Origin: Ectocarpus siliculosus | Taxonomy: Eukaryota > Sar > Phaeophyceae > Ectocarpales > Ectocarpaceae | Length of the DNA stretch: 16,550 bases | Assembly (NCBI GenBank): GCA_000310025.1 | Contig: FN649727.1 | Location: 6,740,320 to 6,756,869, forward strand | Reading direction: 5' to 3' | In this document: positions 1 to 8,133 of the stretch, in pieces | Layout: each line of letters begins with the position of its first letter | How positions within the stretch are numbered: position 1 is the stretch's first letter | Notes under the pieces: generated by a model | What the model was told of the DNA's origin: nothing | Database searches by the model: none | What the model saw: only the letters and a program-made list of their open reading frames with translations | Program-made: the position numbers and the translations under genes

Positions 1-76
1 ATGAAAAAAAGGAAAATATGAAAAAAAAAAAAAAAATTTAAAAAGAAAGGAAGGAAAAATTATTAGAAAAGGGGTT
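1..76. other. Low-complexity, probably low-quality contig end
   Basis: Almost only A and G homopolymer runs, leading directly into an 11-base G run. No coding or RNA signal is visible. With the similar tail at the far end of the window it looks like the unreliable end of a shotgun read or contig rather than real biology. Confidence 0.6.
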
Positions 77-260
77 GGGGGGGGGGGCGCTAATGTTTTA
101 CACGCCTCATGTGTTTGACCATTTGCCACGCGTCCTCGAGAGGACGGAGCATTGTACCCACTAGCCCGATCACCGATGGCCAATCCTTTCCCTCCTACTT
201 TTCCGAAGGTGACTCAACATTGTTTTCCCTACCACGTAGTGGGAGGAGGGGTCTGAACTC
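77..260 (+). repeat. Dispersed G-run-bounded repeat, family 2, copy D
   Basis: A G run (77-87) is followed by sequence that aligns, with substitutions, to 10925-about 11120. The best shared block contains CCACGCGTCCTCGAGAGG, CCGATCACCGAT and TCCTACTTT. Similarity fades after about 260. The first 60 bases after the G run also resemble the terminus of the C-run element family (see 15442-15500). No open frame is shared between copies, so this is probably a non-autonomous mobile-element fragment. Confidence 0.7.
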
Positions 261-330
261 GCTTACTTCGGAAACGATGCGGGGTCACGAAGATGATGTT
301 ATACCACTCTGGGCTGGTTAGCGTTTACAC

Positions 331-713
331 GTGTAGATTGTATCATGAACTGCACGACTCATATGCATAGACGGCATGGTAGTCGACATCCTGGAAGCTT
401 GGTCGTCGAGACAAGCTCTTACTTCCGGTTGCACCTCGTCGTTTCTTGTTTCTGCATTGTCAATCTAGCGCATGGTGTGGTTTTATCACAAGCAGTAGAT
501 TAGTAGTAAATGTTTTTTGCTTCGCCTCGTCTGTTGCATTAGGTAATCGCGGTGCCAGAACGAGGTTTGCTATTAGAAAGTCAACACCAACAACAGATAG
601 TTTTGTTTGAGAATAACGAATAACAACCACCGTAATAATCGCAGCAACCAAACAATAACTCTGCTCGCTTCTCGTCTCTGTCGCGTTTGTCTTTGCCCCC
701 GTCCTGTGTGCAG
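331..713 (+). other. Intron sequence upstream of the first visible RAD50 exon
   Basis: No exon was found here. RAD50 should have the ABC signature motif just before the exon that begins at 714, and no such codons precede it, so the earlier exons lie off the contig. The stretch ends in a pyrimidine-rich segment and CAG at 711-713, a good 3' splice site. Confidence 0.6.
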
Positions 714-815
714 GCGAGCGTGGTGATCCGGCTTGCTCTGGCTGAGACTTTCTGCGTCAGCTGCGGCATCCTTGCACTCGACGAGCCTACCACCAACCTC
801 GACCACAACAACAAG
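714..815 (+). CDS. RAD50: RAD50 exon with Walker B and D-loop
   Basis: 34 codons, phase 0 at both ends. The acceptor is CAG at 711-713 after a pyrimidine-rich tract and the donor is AAG|GTGCGG. It encodes IRLALAETF, then [13 protein letters not shown], the acidic Walker B residue pair and D-loop of RAD50. Confidence 0.95.
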
Positions 816-3017
816 GTGCGGGTCGCGGTGGAGGTGGTTGTAGTCGTTGTTGTTTTTTTCCCTTCGTGTGTCCGAGTGCATGGCATTGGTCGAGCGGTGT
901 AGCTCAATACGGGATGATCCGCAGCCAGAAAGGCAATAACCGGCGCACAATGGAAAATAAAGCATCAACATGCTTGGCTTTGTCTGATCGCGGTGCAAGA
1001 CGAACGCTCAGATTTTCAGTCTCGACTCCGTTACCACGCCGCCTCCCACTCGGTCAAGGAGCCCCCCCGCCTTCCATGTATGTATGTGTCCATGTCTTTG
1101 CCAAGGAAGTACGAAAGATATGTCCGGGATTGTTTTTTGCCGAGGTTCGTCGACGCTTGGCCTCTTGTCTCTGGTAGCTGTATGTATTAACTTCTGGGGA
1201 TAAGACTTGGCACGTTGAGGGAGTTCACGGACAGTTTCCGTTTGTTCCTGGTGCAAGCACGATTCGCGTGCAAGTGTGTGCACGCGACGCCGACGACCAG
1301 CCCATGACAAATTCCCCCCCCCCCCCCCCCCTCGGTGTTTGCAATCGGGGTTGGGTTTTCGTCGCGTGGCAACGACGTTGTAAAACAAGCCGCCCCCCAC
1401 GGTGTTTGCCATCGAGGTTAGGTTTTCGTCGCTTGGCAGCGATGTTGTAGAACAAGCCGATCACTTCGTGAGCTCAGCAAACAGGTTACCGCTTTTTTTT
1501 TGCCTTTTTTTTTTTTTGCGGTAACCATGAATGGTGGTCGAGTAGATCATGTTGTGCGGGGTCGAGAACCCTCACTCCGCGCAAAGGGGATAATCGCACG
1601 TTGTGTTGAATTGGTCAAGCATCATCCAGGCAGTTTCACAGCGCTTACAACTGTCTCTGGAAGTGAAAGCACCAGAAAATAATTTGGGTGATACGCAGCT
1701 GTCATCTGTACGCAAGGAAGTAAGCACAAGATGCCGAACACCCGTAGCAGGATGCAGCGCACCCTTCATGCGACTCGCCGAATACCTCACGGCGCTTCGC
1801 GCTTGGTGATGTGAGAGCCTGGTCCGGTGAGAACCCGGCGTGCTCCGTCCCGGCTTTGTAGGAATGCGAGGTCAATGGTCTAACGACTACGGCATGCACG
1901 ACTATGAGTACACCCCCCCCCCCTGCTTTCACCTCGAGCGATTTCTTGAAGCATGACGTTTCGTGTCTCGTACACCGTCTGTCCGTCTGTTTCGGATCTT
2001 TTCGACGGACAAAAACGATGAAAATGAATCGAAATAATTGAGAAAAGGTGGGGCTGGCGCACGCGCTTGCCAAGATCATCAGCAGCCGGTCCAAGCAGGC
2101 CAACTTCCAGCTGATCACCATCACTCACGACGAGGTGCGGTGCCGGGAGAAGTGCAAGCCTTTCGATTGTTTGCCTCCTGTCTTTGTAATATTGTCTGTT
2201 GCGGCAAGTGCGAACTAGTCAACCTCTCATATTTTTCAGCCATGCAACAATGAGTGCAAAATCACAGTTGGTTTTTGCCACGAATGCATGCGAGCAAACG
2301 GGCAAGGGAAATCCCCCTTTTTTCCATTCCCTCGTTCGTGCGTTTGTTGTCGTCGCCGCGCTGTGTATGACTGGGCCATGAGAAAAAACTAGCAGGGGGT
2401 AGGCAGATGTTATGCATGCATACCCCAGAGGACGTTTCTCACGTCACCCCTCGAATGTGATAAGCCTGTTCCGGATGTCAAGCGTGGGGACTCACATGCT
2501 TACGCTTTTTCTACGAGAGAGTTTTCTCTGTAAAAGTAATGGTTGAGCTCAGCTCAAAATAGATGGGAATAAGACTCTTTTAAAGGATACGCGCGTGTGT
2601 AAGGCAAGTGGTGTCGGAGCGACCCGCGCAAGTCGAGATCTGCGCCCGTCGCCCAAAAGGAGTTGTGGAGAAGTCGACTGGCGGTTTAGCGGCGAGAGAT
2701 CACGCCATCTTCTGACAGTCAGTGGTGTTTTTCCGTACTCTTGACAGGTTTGCGCGTTTCTCGTTCCAAAGAGTTGACGTACATTCGATTCATCCTACAG
2801 GTTGCATGTTTCTCGTTCACGAGTTGACGTACATTCGATCCATCCTTCCGTGGTTTGTGATGTGATTGAGCAGGAGTTCGTGCAGACGATGCGGACGGAG
2901 CTGGGAACGCAGGGCGGGTTCTCCATGCCGGAGTTCTACTGGAGGATTTCCAGGGAGGAGATGTCCAGGGGCAAGTTCTACAGCCGAATCGACCGCCTAG
3001 ACTGGGAAGACATGTGA
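714..3017 (+). CDS. RAD50: DNA double-strand-break repair protein RAD50, C-terminal exons (5'-partial)
   Basis: RAD50 is the SMC-like ATPase that, with MRE11 and NBS1/XRS2, tethers and processes DNA double-strand breaks and telomere ends in the nucleus. Three exons are visible: 714-815, 2048-2134 and 2874-3017. All junctions are phase 0 and the stop codon is TGA at 3015-3017. Together they give the last 110 residues: the lobe-II Walker B and D-loop ([12 protein letters not shown]), then a helix ([13 protein letters not shown]), then the switch histidine (ITITHDE), then the tail ending in [10 protein letters not shown]. Spacing between Walker B, D-loop and H-loop matches the family. The Walker A lobe, zinc hook and signature motif lie upstream of the contig. 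Introns are 1232 bp (carrying a dispersed repeat) and 739 bp. Family assignment is near certain; splice sites were read by eye. Confidence 0.95.
816..2047 (+). other. RAD50 intron carrying a C-run-bounded element
   Basis: Donor GTGCGG at 816, acceptor AG at 2046-2047. It contains repeat copy A (1314-1923). The rest (816-1313) has GTT/TTG-rich sequence near 830-860 and no recognisable gene. The acceptor has only a weak pyrimidine tract, but the RAD50 frame fixes it. Confidence 0.85.
1314..1923 (+). repeat. C-run-bounded dispersed element, family 1, copy A
   Basis: It begins with an 18-C run, then two head sub-repeats of about 60 bp containing GGTGTTTGC and TTTTCGTCGC (from 1332 and from about 1397). 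Next comes a palindrome GGTTACCGC ... GCGGTAACC around T runs (about 1486-1528), then a core of about 370 bp, and it ends GAGTACA plus an 11-C run (1913-1923). It aligns end to end with 11356-11968 and with the reverse complement of 15442-16133. No target-site duplication is obvious. It is the most diverged of the three copies. No transposase or reverse transcriptase is encoded, so it is probably non-autonomous. Confidence 0.85.
2048..2134 (+). CDS. RAD50: RAD50 exon with H-loop histidine
   Basis: 29 codons, phase 0 at both ends, encoding [13 protein letters not shown] and ending ITITHDE, the switch-histidine motif of ABC-type ATPase heads. The donor is GAG|GTGCGG. Frame and length join the flanking exons exactly as expected for RAD50. 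Confidence 0.94.
2135..2873 (+). other. Last RAD50 intron
   Basis: It runs from donor GTGCGG to acceptor CAG at 2871-2873. It holds a near-tandem duplication at 2756-2846 and otherwise no recognisable gene or RNA. Confidence 0.85.
2756..2846 (+). repeat. Imperfect tandem duplication, two units of about 40 bp
   Basis: The segment GTTTCTCGTTC ... GAGTTGACGTACATTCGAT occurs at 2756-2795 and again at 2808-2846, with small indels. The second copy ends 27 bases before the final RAD50 exon and supplies part of its acceptor region. Confidence 0.85.
2874..3017 (+). CDS. RAD50: RAD50 terminal exon
   Basis: It starts after CAG at 2871-2873 and continues the frame of HDE as [10 protein letters not shown], ending [10 protein letters not shown] and TGA: 47 codons plus stop. 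An alternative acceptor three bases upstream would add one Gln. Tail length after the H-loop is close to that of other eukaryotic RAD50 proteins. Confidence 0.93.
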   Translation, partial: EFVQTMRTELGTQGGFSMPEFYWRISREEMSRGKFYSRIDRLDWEDM

Positions 3018-5470
3018 TGTCATGTCGATAGTCCTTTGTCGTCTTCTGTGCGTGCGTGTGTCTCTCGTCCTGCTTGCTATGTGATGAAATTGGCCCATCA
3101 TGTGGCGGCATCACGGGTGGCGTTTCTTCAGGTCATGTGACATCGTATTTTACCTCTCATGTCTTGTTGGTGGTGTGGTCCCGCCATACTTGACGATCGA
3201 TGTGGGTGCATCATAGATCGGTAGTCCTGCCGTGATGAGGCATGACGACTGCTAGTGGTGAGGTTGGCCACAAACCTCCGAAGATGTTGCTTTGCTTAGA
3301 ATGCCTTGTAGTGTATCCCGAAACATATAGCGCGAAAAATGGTGTATGTACCACGCAAGCGCTGGCCCGTCGAGAATCAAAGAGGGGGGGGGGGAGGATA
3401 GGGGCTAATTGTTCTCAATCAGAGTTCAGCGTTGTGGGTGAGAGAGGGGGGCAGAGCGGGATTGGTAGCACCCACCCACTCTAATGTTCTTTGTGCCGCC
3501 TTCCAGGTCATGCGAGACCGCTCATACATCTGTGCTGCTGTACTATTGGGAGTCGATAAGATGGAATCAGAATCTCAGTGCGGAAAAGAGTACCAGCCGC
3601 AGAGACCCACGTGACTCATGTATGTGTACCCCGTCGGCACTTGTCTCTTGGCAAAACACCATCGTCCCAAAAGAATGGAGAGGAGGACAGGGACAGCAAA
3701 GAGATGCAGGGTGTTCCTTGTAAGCAAAACGTGCTAGACAGACCTCGTCGGTCTGAGGATATGTGTAGGAGGTGATGCTTCGCGCGAACCCCGCTCTCGC
3801 TTCCATCCCCGACTAGGGAAGAATGCCTGCCTTGACTAAGAAACATAGGGCACGCTGGTCCATGCGGTTATAACGCTTGATCTCAGCTTGGGGGCACGTT
3901 TCGTATCAGTGGAGATAAAGGGACCACGGTACGTCGCTTTGTGTATGGCCGCGCACCAGCACCACGACCACTGCTCTTTACATGGCACTCATTCGTGGAT
4001 GTGTTTACTTTATAGTCAAAGAAGGTCTGGCGAGCAATCTCTCCACTTCCCCTGTCCCGAACTCTCAACACGCAACCTCGCCGCCGTAGGGTACTCGTTC
4101 TCGGCTTAAGCGCTCTAGCTACGGGAGCAGTTGCAGGTGGTCGTGAGCAGTCCTTTCATGTCGTGAAACGGATTTTGTTTTTCAGCCGCCTTATGAGAGA
4201 TCTTTTGCGACACACGCACGCGACACAAGCACACAACAAGCGGGGGCTTGCGCACAAAACGACCGCCTTCCCTCTCGACCACCTTCTAACAATCGCGTTT
4301 GTTTACGAGCCTCCCTCTCGCTATATTCTCGGAACCTTTCGCCTGTCTCGTAAGATGGTATGAGAGACCTTTTGCGACACACATACGCGACACAGCACAC
4401 AACATCAACGAACTGTGCGCACTGGAGCACAAACTGTTCGTTAAGAGACAAAGCACCGGCGAAACAAGACCAGCAATGGCTTGTACGCATACACGAAGCA
4501 CGCGAACATCTCCCAGAGAATGTGCTGGTCCACACTGCTGTTGCCCCAAGAGACTGGCCATTTTCCCTAACAACAGCAAGGACTAAATAACGACGCAATA
4601 AAACGGAGGCATACACTTCAATAAAACCAAACCAAAAACAAACTACGTGCATTTTGTACGTCCACCCAAAAACTTGAAAAGCAACAAAACCTAATCCGGG
4701 ACTCATAACATACATGTAGTGCCGTCACCCGCTCTCCCTCCTCCTGAGTGAGTCAGTGACGTTTAGTGGCTAAGGTCCGCCCCGACAACCATATTTCGCA
4801 ACCGTTTGGTCTGTCAGCCACTATGGAATACTCCCACACAAGCGCAACATATCCAACTCCTGTACCGAAACGAACAACCGCGCGCGATGCCTTCCCCTTC
4901 TTCCCTCGAACAATACGCCCGACGAGAAGAGTCCGGCACACGGATTACCGAGGATGTCGGCTGGCATGTGCGGGTCCTGACGCGAAGAAAATTTTGTCTT
5001 GAAGAAACCAGCCGGACCCACCGTTCAATGGCTAATACCTGTCGAGCCTGCTCCACGACAACAAGGACACTGTACCCTCCATCGCATGATATTGACGTAA
5101 AATATTTACCTACAACCAGAGCGCTCATGTCGCCTGCCTCACAACAAGGAACAAAATGTTGAAAATTAGCCAGAGCGCTCACCACGTCGGTCGCACACAG
5201 ATGCACGGTTCTCCCCGGCGTCCGGCAAGGTCACCCTTACTACTGGTTGCGCTCGACACCTCCGTCTTCTGGGCGGGGCTCTTAAGAACCCACGCCAGGG
5301 CGGTGGTGGCGGGGCCGATAACGCTCTAGAGATCTTGCCGAGCGCACGCATACGTTGAAGACGAGGGTCGCAGCTCCTGTGGGCAACGGCCAATTGGTAG
5401 AGCATCAACATGGCCACGCAAACCTCGGAGGAATCGTTTCGTCGCCAGGGCCTTTTCAAAGAGGTGGCAA
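3018..5470. other. Convergent intergenic / 3'-UTR region
   Basis: This lies between the stop of RAD50 (+) and the stop of the coiled-coil gene (-), so it should hold two 3' UTRs facing each other. Several open frames of 60 to 174 codons occur on both strands, but none has domain-like composition, convincing splice partners or repeated support. Visible structure is limited to a G run near 3386-3395, a direct repeat (4192-4240 and 4359-4405) and AATAAA-like words near 4598 and 4620. No protein or RNA gene is recognised. Confidence 0.6.
4192..4405 (+). repeat. Direct repeat, two units of about 48 bp, 167 bp apart
   Basis: TATGAGAGA.CTTTTGCGAC followed by an ACAC/GCGACACA-rich tail occurs at 4192-4240 and 4359-4405, with a few substitutions and small indels. 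The intervening 118 bases are not repeated elsewhere in the window. Confidence 0.85.
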
Positions 5471-5881
5471 CTAAAACCACGTGGGGAGCCTGGCGCTCGC
5501 TGTCGTGACCGGCGCATCCTCCGGAGCCACCGTTGCGCTGCTGCCGGTCGTAGTGCCGACGCTGCTGTCGGTGCTTCGGCTGGCGCTCCTTCTCCTGGTG
5601 CGGCTGTTGCTGCCGCTACGCGTGCTTGTGTCCTTGACTGCCTGCCGTCCACCATGACGAGCCTGGCGTTGGCCATCGTCGTCGCCTTTGTGCCACGCGT
5701 TTTTGCGGTGAGCGTCGCCGCCGGTGGAAAAGCTGGTGGCGTCGGCGTCGGCGATGGTGGTGTTGTTCAGAAGTTGCTGTTCGAGGAGGTCGCACCGGAC
5801 CTTGAGGTCGTTCCTCTCTCCTATCGCTCTGTAAAATTTGGTGCGGAGGTCGGAGAGCGCCTGCTTGGTATCGTCCATCAT
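5471..5881 (-). CDS. Coiled-coil protein exon 2 (C-terminus)
   Basis: It begins ATGATGGACGAT after a CAG acceptor (5884-5882) preceded by CTGAC branch-like words and a pyrimidine-rich tract, and ends at TAG (5473-5471). 136 codons: a helical start of about 40 residues, then low complexity with an Arg/Ser stretch (SRTRRRSASRS). Because it begins with Met codons it could also be an independent start, but it lies in frame with exon 1. The intron is 301 bp. Confidence 0.62.
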   Translation of the reverse strand: MMDDTKQALSDLRTKFYRAIGERNDLKVRCDLLEQQLLNNTTIADADATSFSTGGDAHRKNAWHKGDDDGQRQARHGGRQAVKDTSTRSGSNSRTRRRSASRSTDSSVGTTTGSSATVAPEDAPVTTASARLPTWF

Positions 5882-7124
5882 CTGCGCGCGATTGCGGATG
5901 TTTGTCAGCGTCAGCGTGGAGAGTGTAAGGGGCAAACCACTACGTGGCCAATGGTGTCGGAGAGTGATACAGTGGTTTTGGTGCTACTACCACTGCTTCT
6001 GCTGCTACAAACAAAGCACGTGAAGACCTCTTGCGAACACACTCCATCCGGATGGATCCGTAGCAGCTCTGCGCATTGAGAGACCGTACGTCGCCGGCAT
6101 TCGCGCGAGAACCTGTGGAATAACGGCAGAAGACGTCTACTGCTGTCATAATGTAAAACTCCAGGTGATGAGTTCCACGTACCTTATCGAGACCATTCCC
6201 ATATTCTACAGGTTCCACCGCCTCGTGATGGGGGCTAGCATCTCTGAAGTTCCCACCGAAAGGGGCAGCAGATCCGTTTTCAGTAGCAGAATCGGTTTCT
6301 TCAGGCCCGTAGCCTGTGGAGGCGTGAGCTTGCTGCCGTCGGGTAACTTCCAGTTCGTACTCGAGCTCGTTTACGCGCTGGATGCCGCATGCCCAAACGA
6401 CCTTGAGCTCCCCGTGTAGCCAGCTCGCGCGCTTCTCCGCTTGCGCCAGAGCATCTTCCAGCTGGCTGACCCGGCGATGGAAGGCTCGCTCCTTGTCGAT
6501 GGCGGCTTCTTTCTCTCTCCGGCGGCGGGACGCGTTCTCAGCGGCTATGGCAGACGACGAGACCAGTTGTGCGACACGGCCTTGGGAGGCAACAAGGGCC
6601 GCTTCGAGCTGGGTGATCTTCGTTGCCATCCGTGCCTTTTCCTGCTGCTGCCGCACGCTAGCGGTGAAAACTGCTGCCGCCACATTGCTCCCCGCGTCGC
6701 GATGAGCTATGCTCTGAGGAGGCCCCTTCTTCGGTCTGGCGTAGTACCCACCAGCGTGGATGTCCGCTCCTTCTGGCTCAGCTTGGTTTTGTTGGTGGAC
6801 TAGGCTGGTGGTGGCCAGAGTCTTTCGTGCTACTACGAAGGACTGCCACGGAATCTGCTCTCTATCATACTCCCCGCGGTCTTCTCCGGTGGTTTGATCG
6901 TCGTCGGAAACGGGGTTGTAATGATACGGAAGCGGAGCGAGATCACCCTCCGCCTCGTCTGAGCTGATGCTCGTAGGTTTAATCTCAAGGCGCCCTCGGT
7001 GGTAGGGAGCGGAGTTCTTGGTTCGGGGGGACAAGGGTTGTGGTGGTTGCGGCGGCGAAGTAGTCGGATGCTCGCTGGAGCTCGCCTCAAGCTCTGCGAT
7101 ACGACGAGCTACCAAGCTGGTCAT
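5471..7124 (-). CDS. Predicted coiled-coil protein, two exons, unknown function
   Basis: Not recognised as a known family. Exon 1 (7124-6183, 314 codons) ends AAG|GTACGT. Exon 2 (5881-5471) follows a CAG acceptor, and the join is phase 0, giving about 450 residues. Residues 1-15 (LVARRIAELEAS) look helical and 16-150 are Pro/Ser/Asp-rich and probably disordered. Residues about 155-267 form a long Ala/Glu/Arg/Gln-rich coiled coil (KITQLEAAL, VSQLEDALAQAEKR, RVNELEYELEV). Exon 2 opens with another charged helix (DLRTKFYRAIGERNDL, DLLEQQLL), then a Ser/Arg/Thr-rich low-complexity tail. There is no signal peptide, membrane segment or catalytic motif. A role as a structural or scaffold protein is inference from the coiled coil only. 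The ATG at 7124 sits in an A-rich context (AAAACATGA). A further 5' exon cannot be excluded. Confidence 0.7.
6183..7124 (-). CDS. Coiled-coil protein exon 1
   Basis: This is the longest open stretch in the window, 314 codons from ATG to the donor GTACGT (genomic ACGTAC at 6177-6182). Reading past the donor gives a less protein-like tail to a stop at 5940, which supports splicing here. It carries the disordered N-terminal half and the central coiled coil. Confidence 0.72.
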
Positions 7125-7762
7125 GTTTTTGGCTGCCGACGATATGTAGATACCAATCTTGGAAGAAGAGCTTTTCGTCCTCTACCTGGGCACGTGCGAT
7201 GCAGCCGGGAGCTCGGCAGGTACAATGGGTAGTGTCGATTGATGTAATCCTACTGCCGTGCGACAGGGCTACAAGTCAAAATATACATACAATCTTTGTA
7301 ACGGGTGTGCTCGGTGAACTGCTGTGGAAGAGGCGCCGCAGGGTTACAGATATCCAAACTCTCACGTGTATCCCAGGCGATGTTACCCTCTCCATCAACC
7401 TCGTTTCTCCCTCTTACCTTGCACTCCCGCGAGTGCGTGGTGTGTGCTGGCGCGACTGTGCTGTAGGATGACCCAACTCACGTGGTCGTGTCGTTTGTTT
7501 GCATTGCGCAGGTGGTCGTCGCAGTGGTTGTACAGCAGTAGTGTAGCATGATCCTGGGGGATACGTCGAGGTAGAAAACTTTGGGCATACGTGGGGAGTA
7601 CATGAGCCTCAGAACCAACGCGTACCCCCTCCGTCGTCGTTGCAGTTGTGGGCTCCACGAGCAATTGTTCTGGCATACGCGTACAGTAAAGTACACACGC
7701 GAAGGGCAGGGATGACTCGCTCCAAGCAAGAGGGATGCTCTCCCTGGCCTCGAGCACGAAAA
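7125..7762. promoter_or_regulatory. Spacer between divergent gene starts, putative bidirectional promoter
   Basis: It separates the ATG of the coiled-coil gene (-) from the ATG at 7763 (+). No TATA box or other named motif is convincing, and no open frame here has coding character. It must contain both 5' UTRs and probably both promoters if the two start codons are right. Confidence 0.5.
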
Positions 7763-8133
7763 ATGGGGCCGTTCGCCTTGGTTCTGCACACCCTCGCTCT
7801 CCAACTCTTGTGTTCGTTAGGATCATCCAGCAGCAGCAGCAGCAGCAGCGGCAGCAGCAGCAGCAGCAGTGGCCTCTACCTCCCTGCTGGCGTCAGGGGC
7901 GGCGTCACGCCCGCGATCGAAGAGACCCACCGCAGCAGACAGGAGGAGCAAGATGGCGGGCAGGGGAATAGCACCATCCCGGCCAGCGCGGTGGTGATCG
8001 ACGCGAACGACATCATCGACGAGATGGCCCAAGCCTCTCGCCAGCGCAGTGGGACGGACGCCCACGAGCAGGTGTTCAAACAGACCCATGTCTACCGATC
8101 CCCGGTGTACCACAGGAGCAAGCGCACGATGAG
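7763..8133 (+). CDS. Exon 1: signal-peptide-like leader and poly-Ser
   Basis: ATG in a good context (GAAAAATGGGG) opens MGPFALVLHTLALQLLCSLG, a hydrophobic leader that could be a cleaved signal peptide or a signal anchor. Nine Ser, Gly and six Ser follow, encoded by AGC repeats, then a polar region (VVIDANDIIDEMAQAS). It ends phase 2 at ATG AG|GTGAGG. No plastid ASAFAP-type motif is evident. Confidence 0.68.

Noticed and set aside
1526-1571. TGGTCGAGTAG and GTCGAGAACC resemble Pol III A and B boxes, suggesting a SINE
   Set aside because: The A-box consensus fits, but the B box has mismatches at key positions and is changed again in copies B and C; there is no tRNA-like fold.
1314-1923. Family 1 elements as introners (intron-generating transposons)
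   Set aside because: In RAD50 the element covers only about half of the intron, and the splice sites lie outside it.
4191-4715. A 174-codon open frame on the minus strand
   Set aside because: Cys-rich, irregular composition with no domain, and it runs across both units of a direct repeat. No splice partner or start context supports it.
7640-7762. Upstream extension of exon 1 by 41 codons
   Set aside because: The extension would hide the hydrophobic leader inside the protein, and the ATG at 7763 has the better context.
7823-8113. Minus-strand frame with a poly-Ala end
   Set aside because: It is the antisense shadow of exon 1 and its AGC tract.
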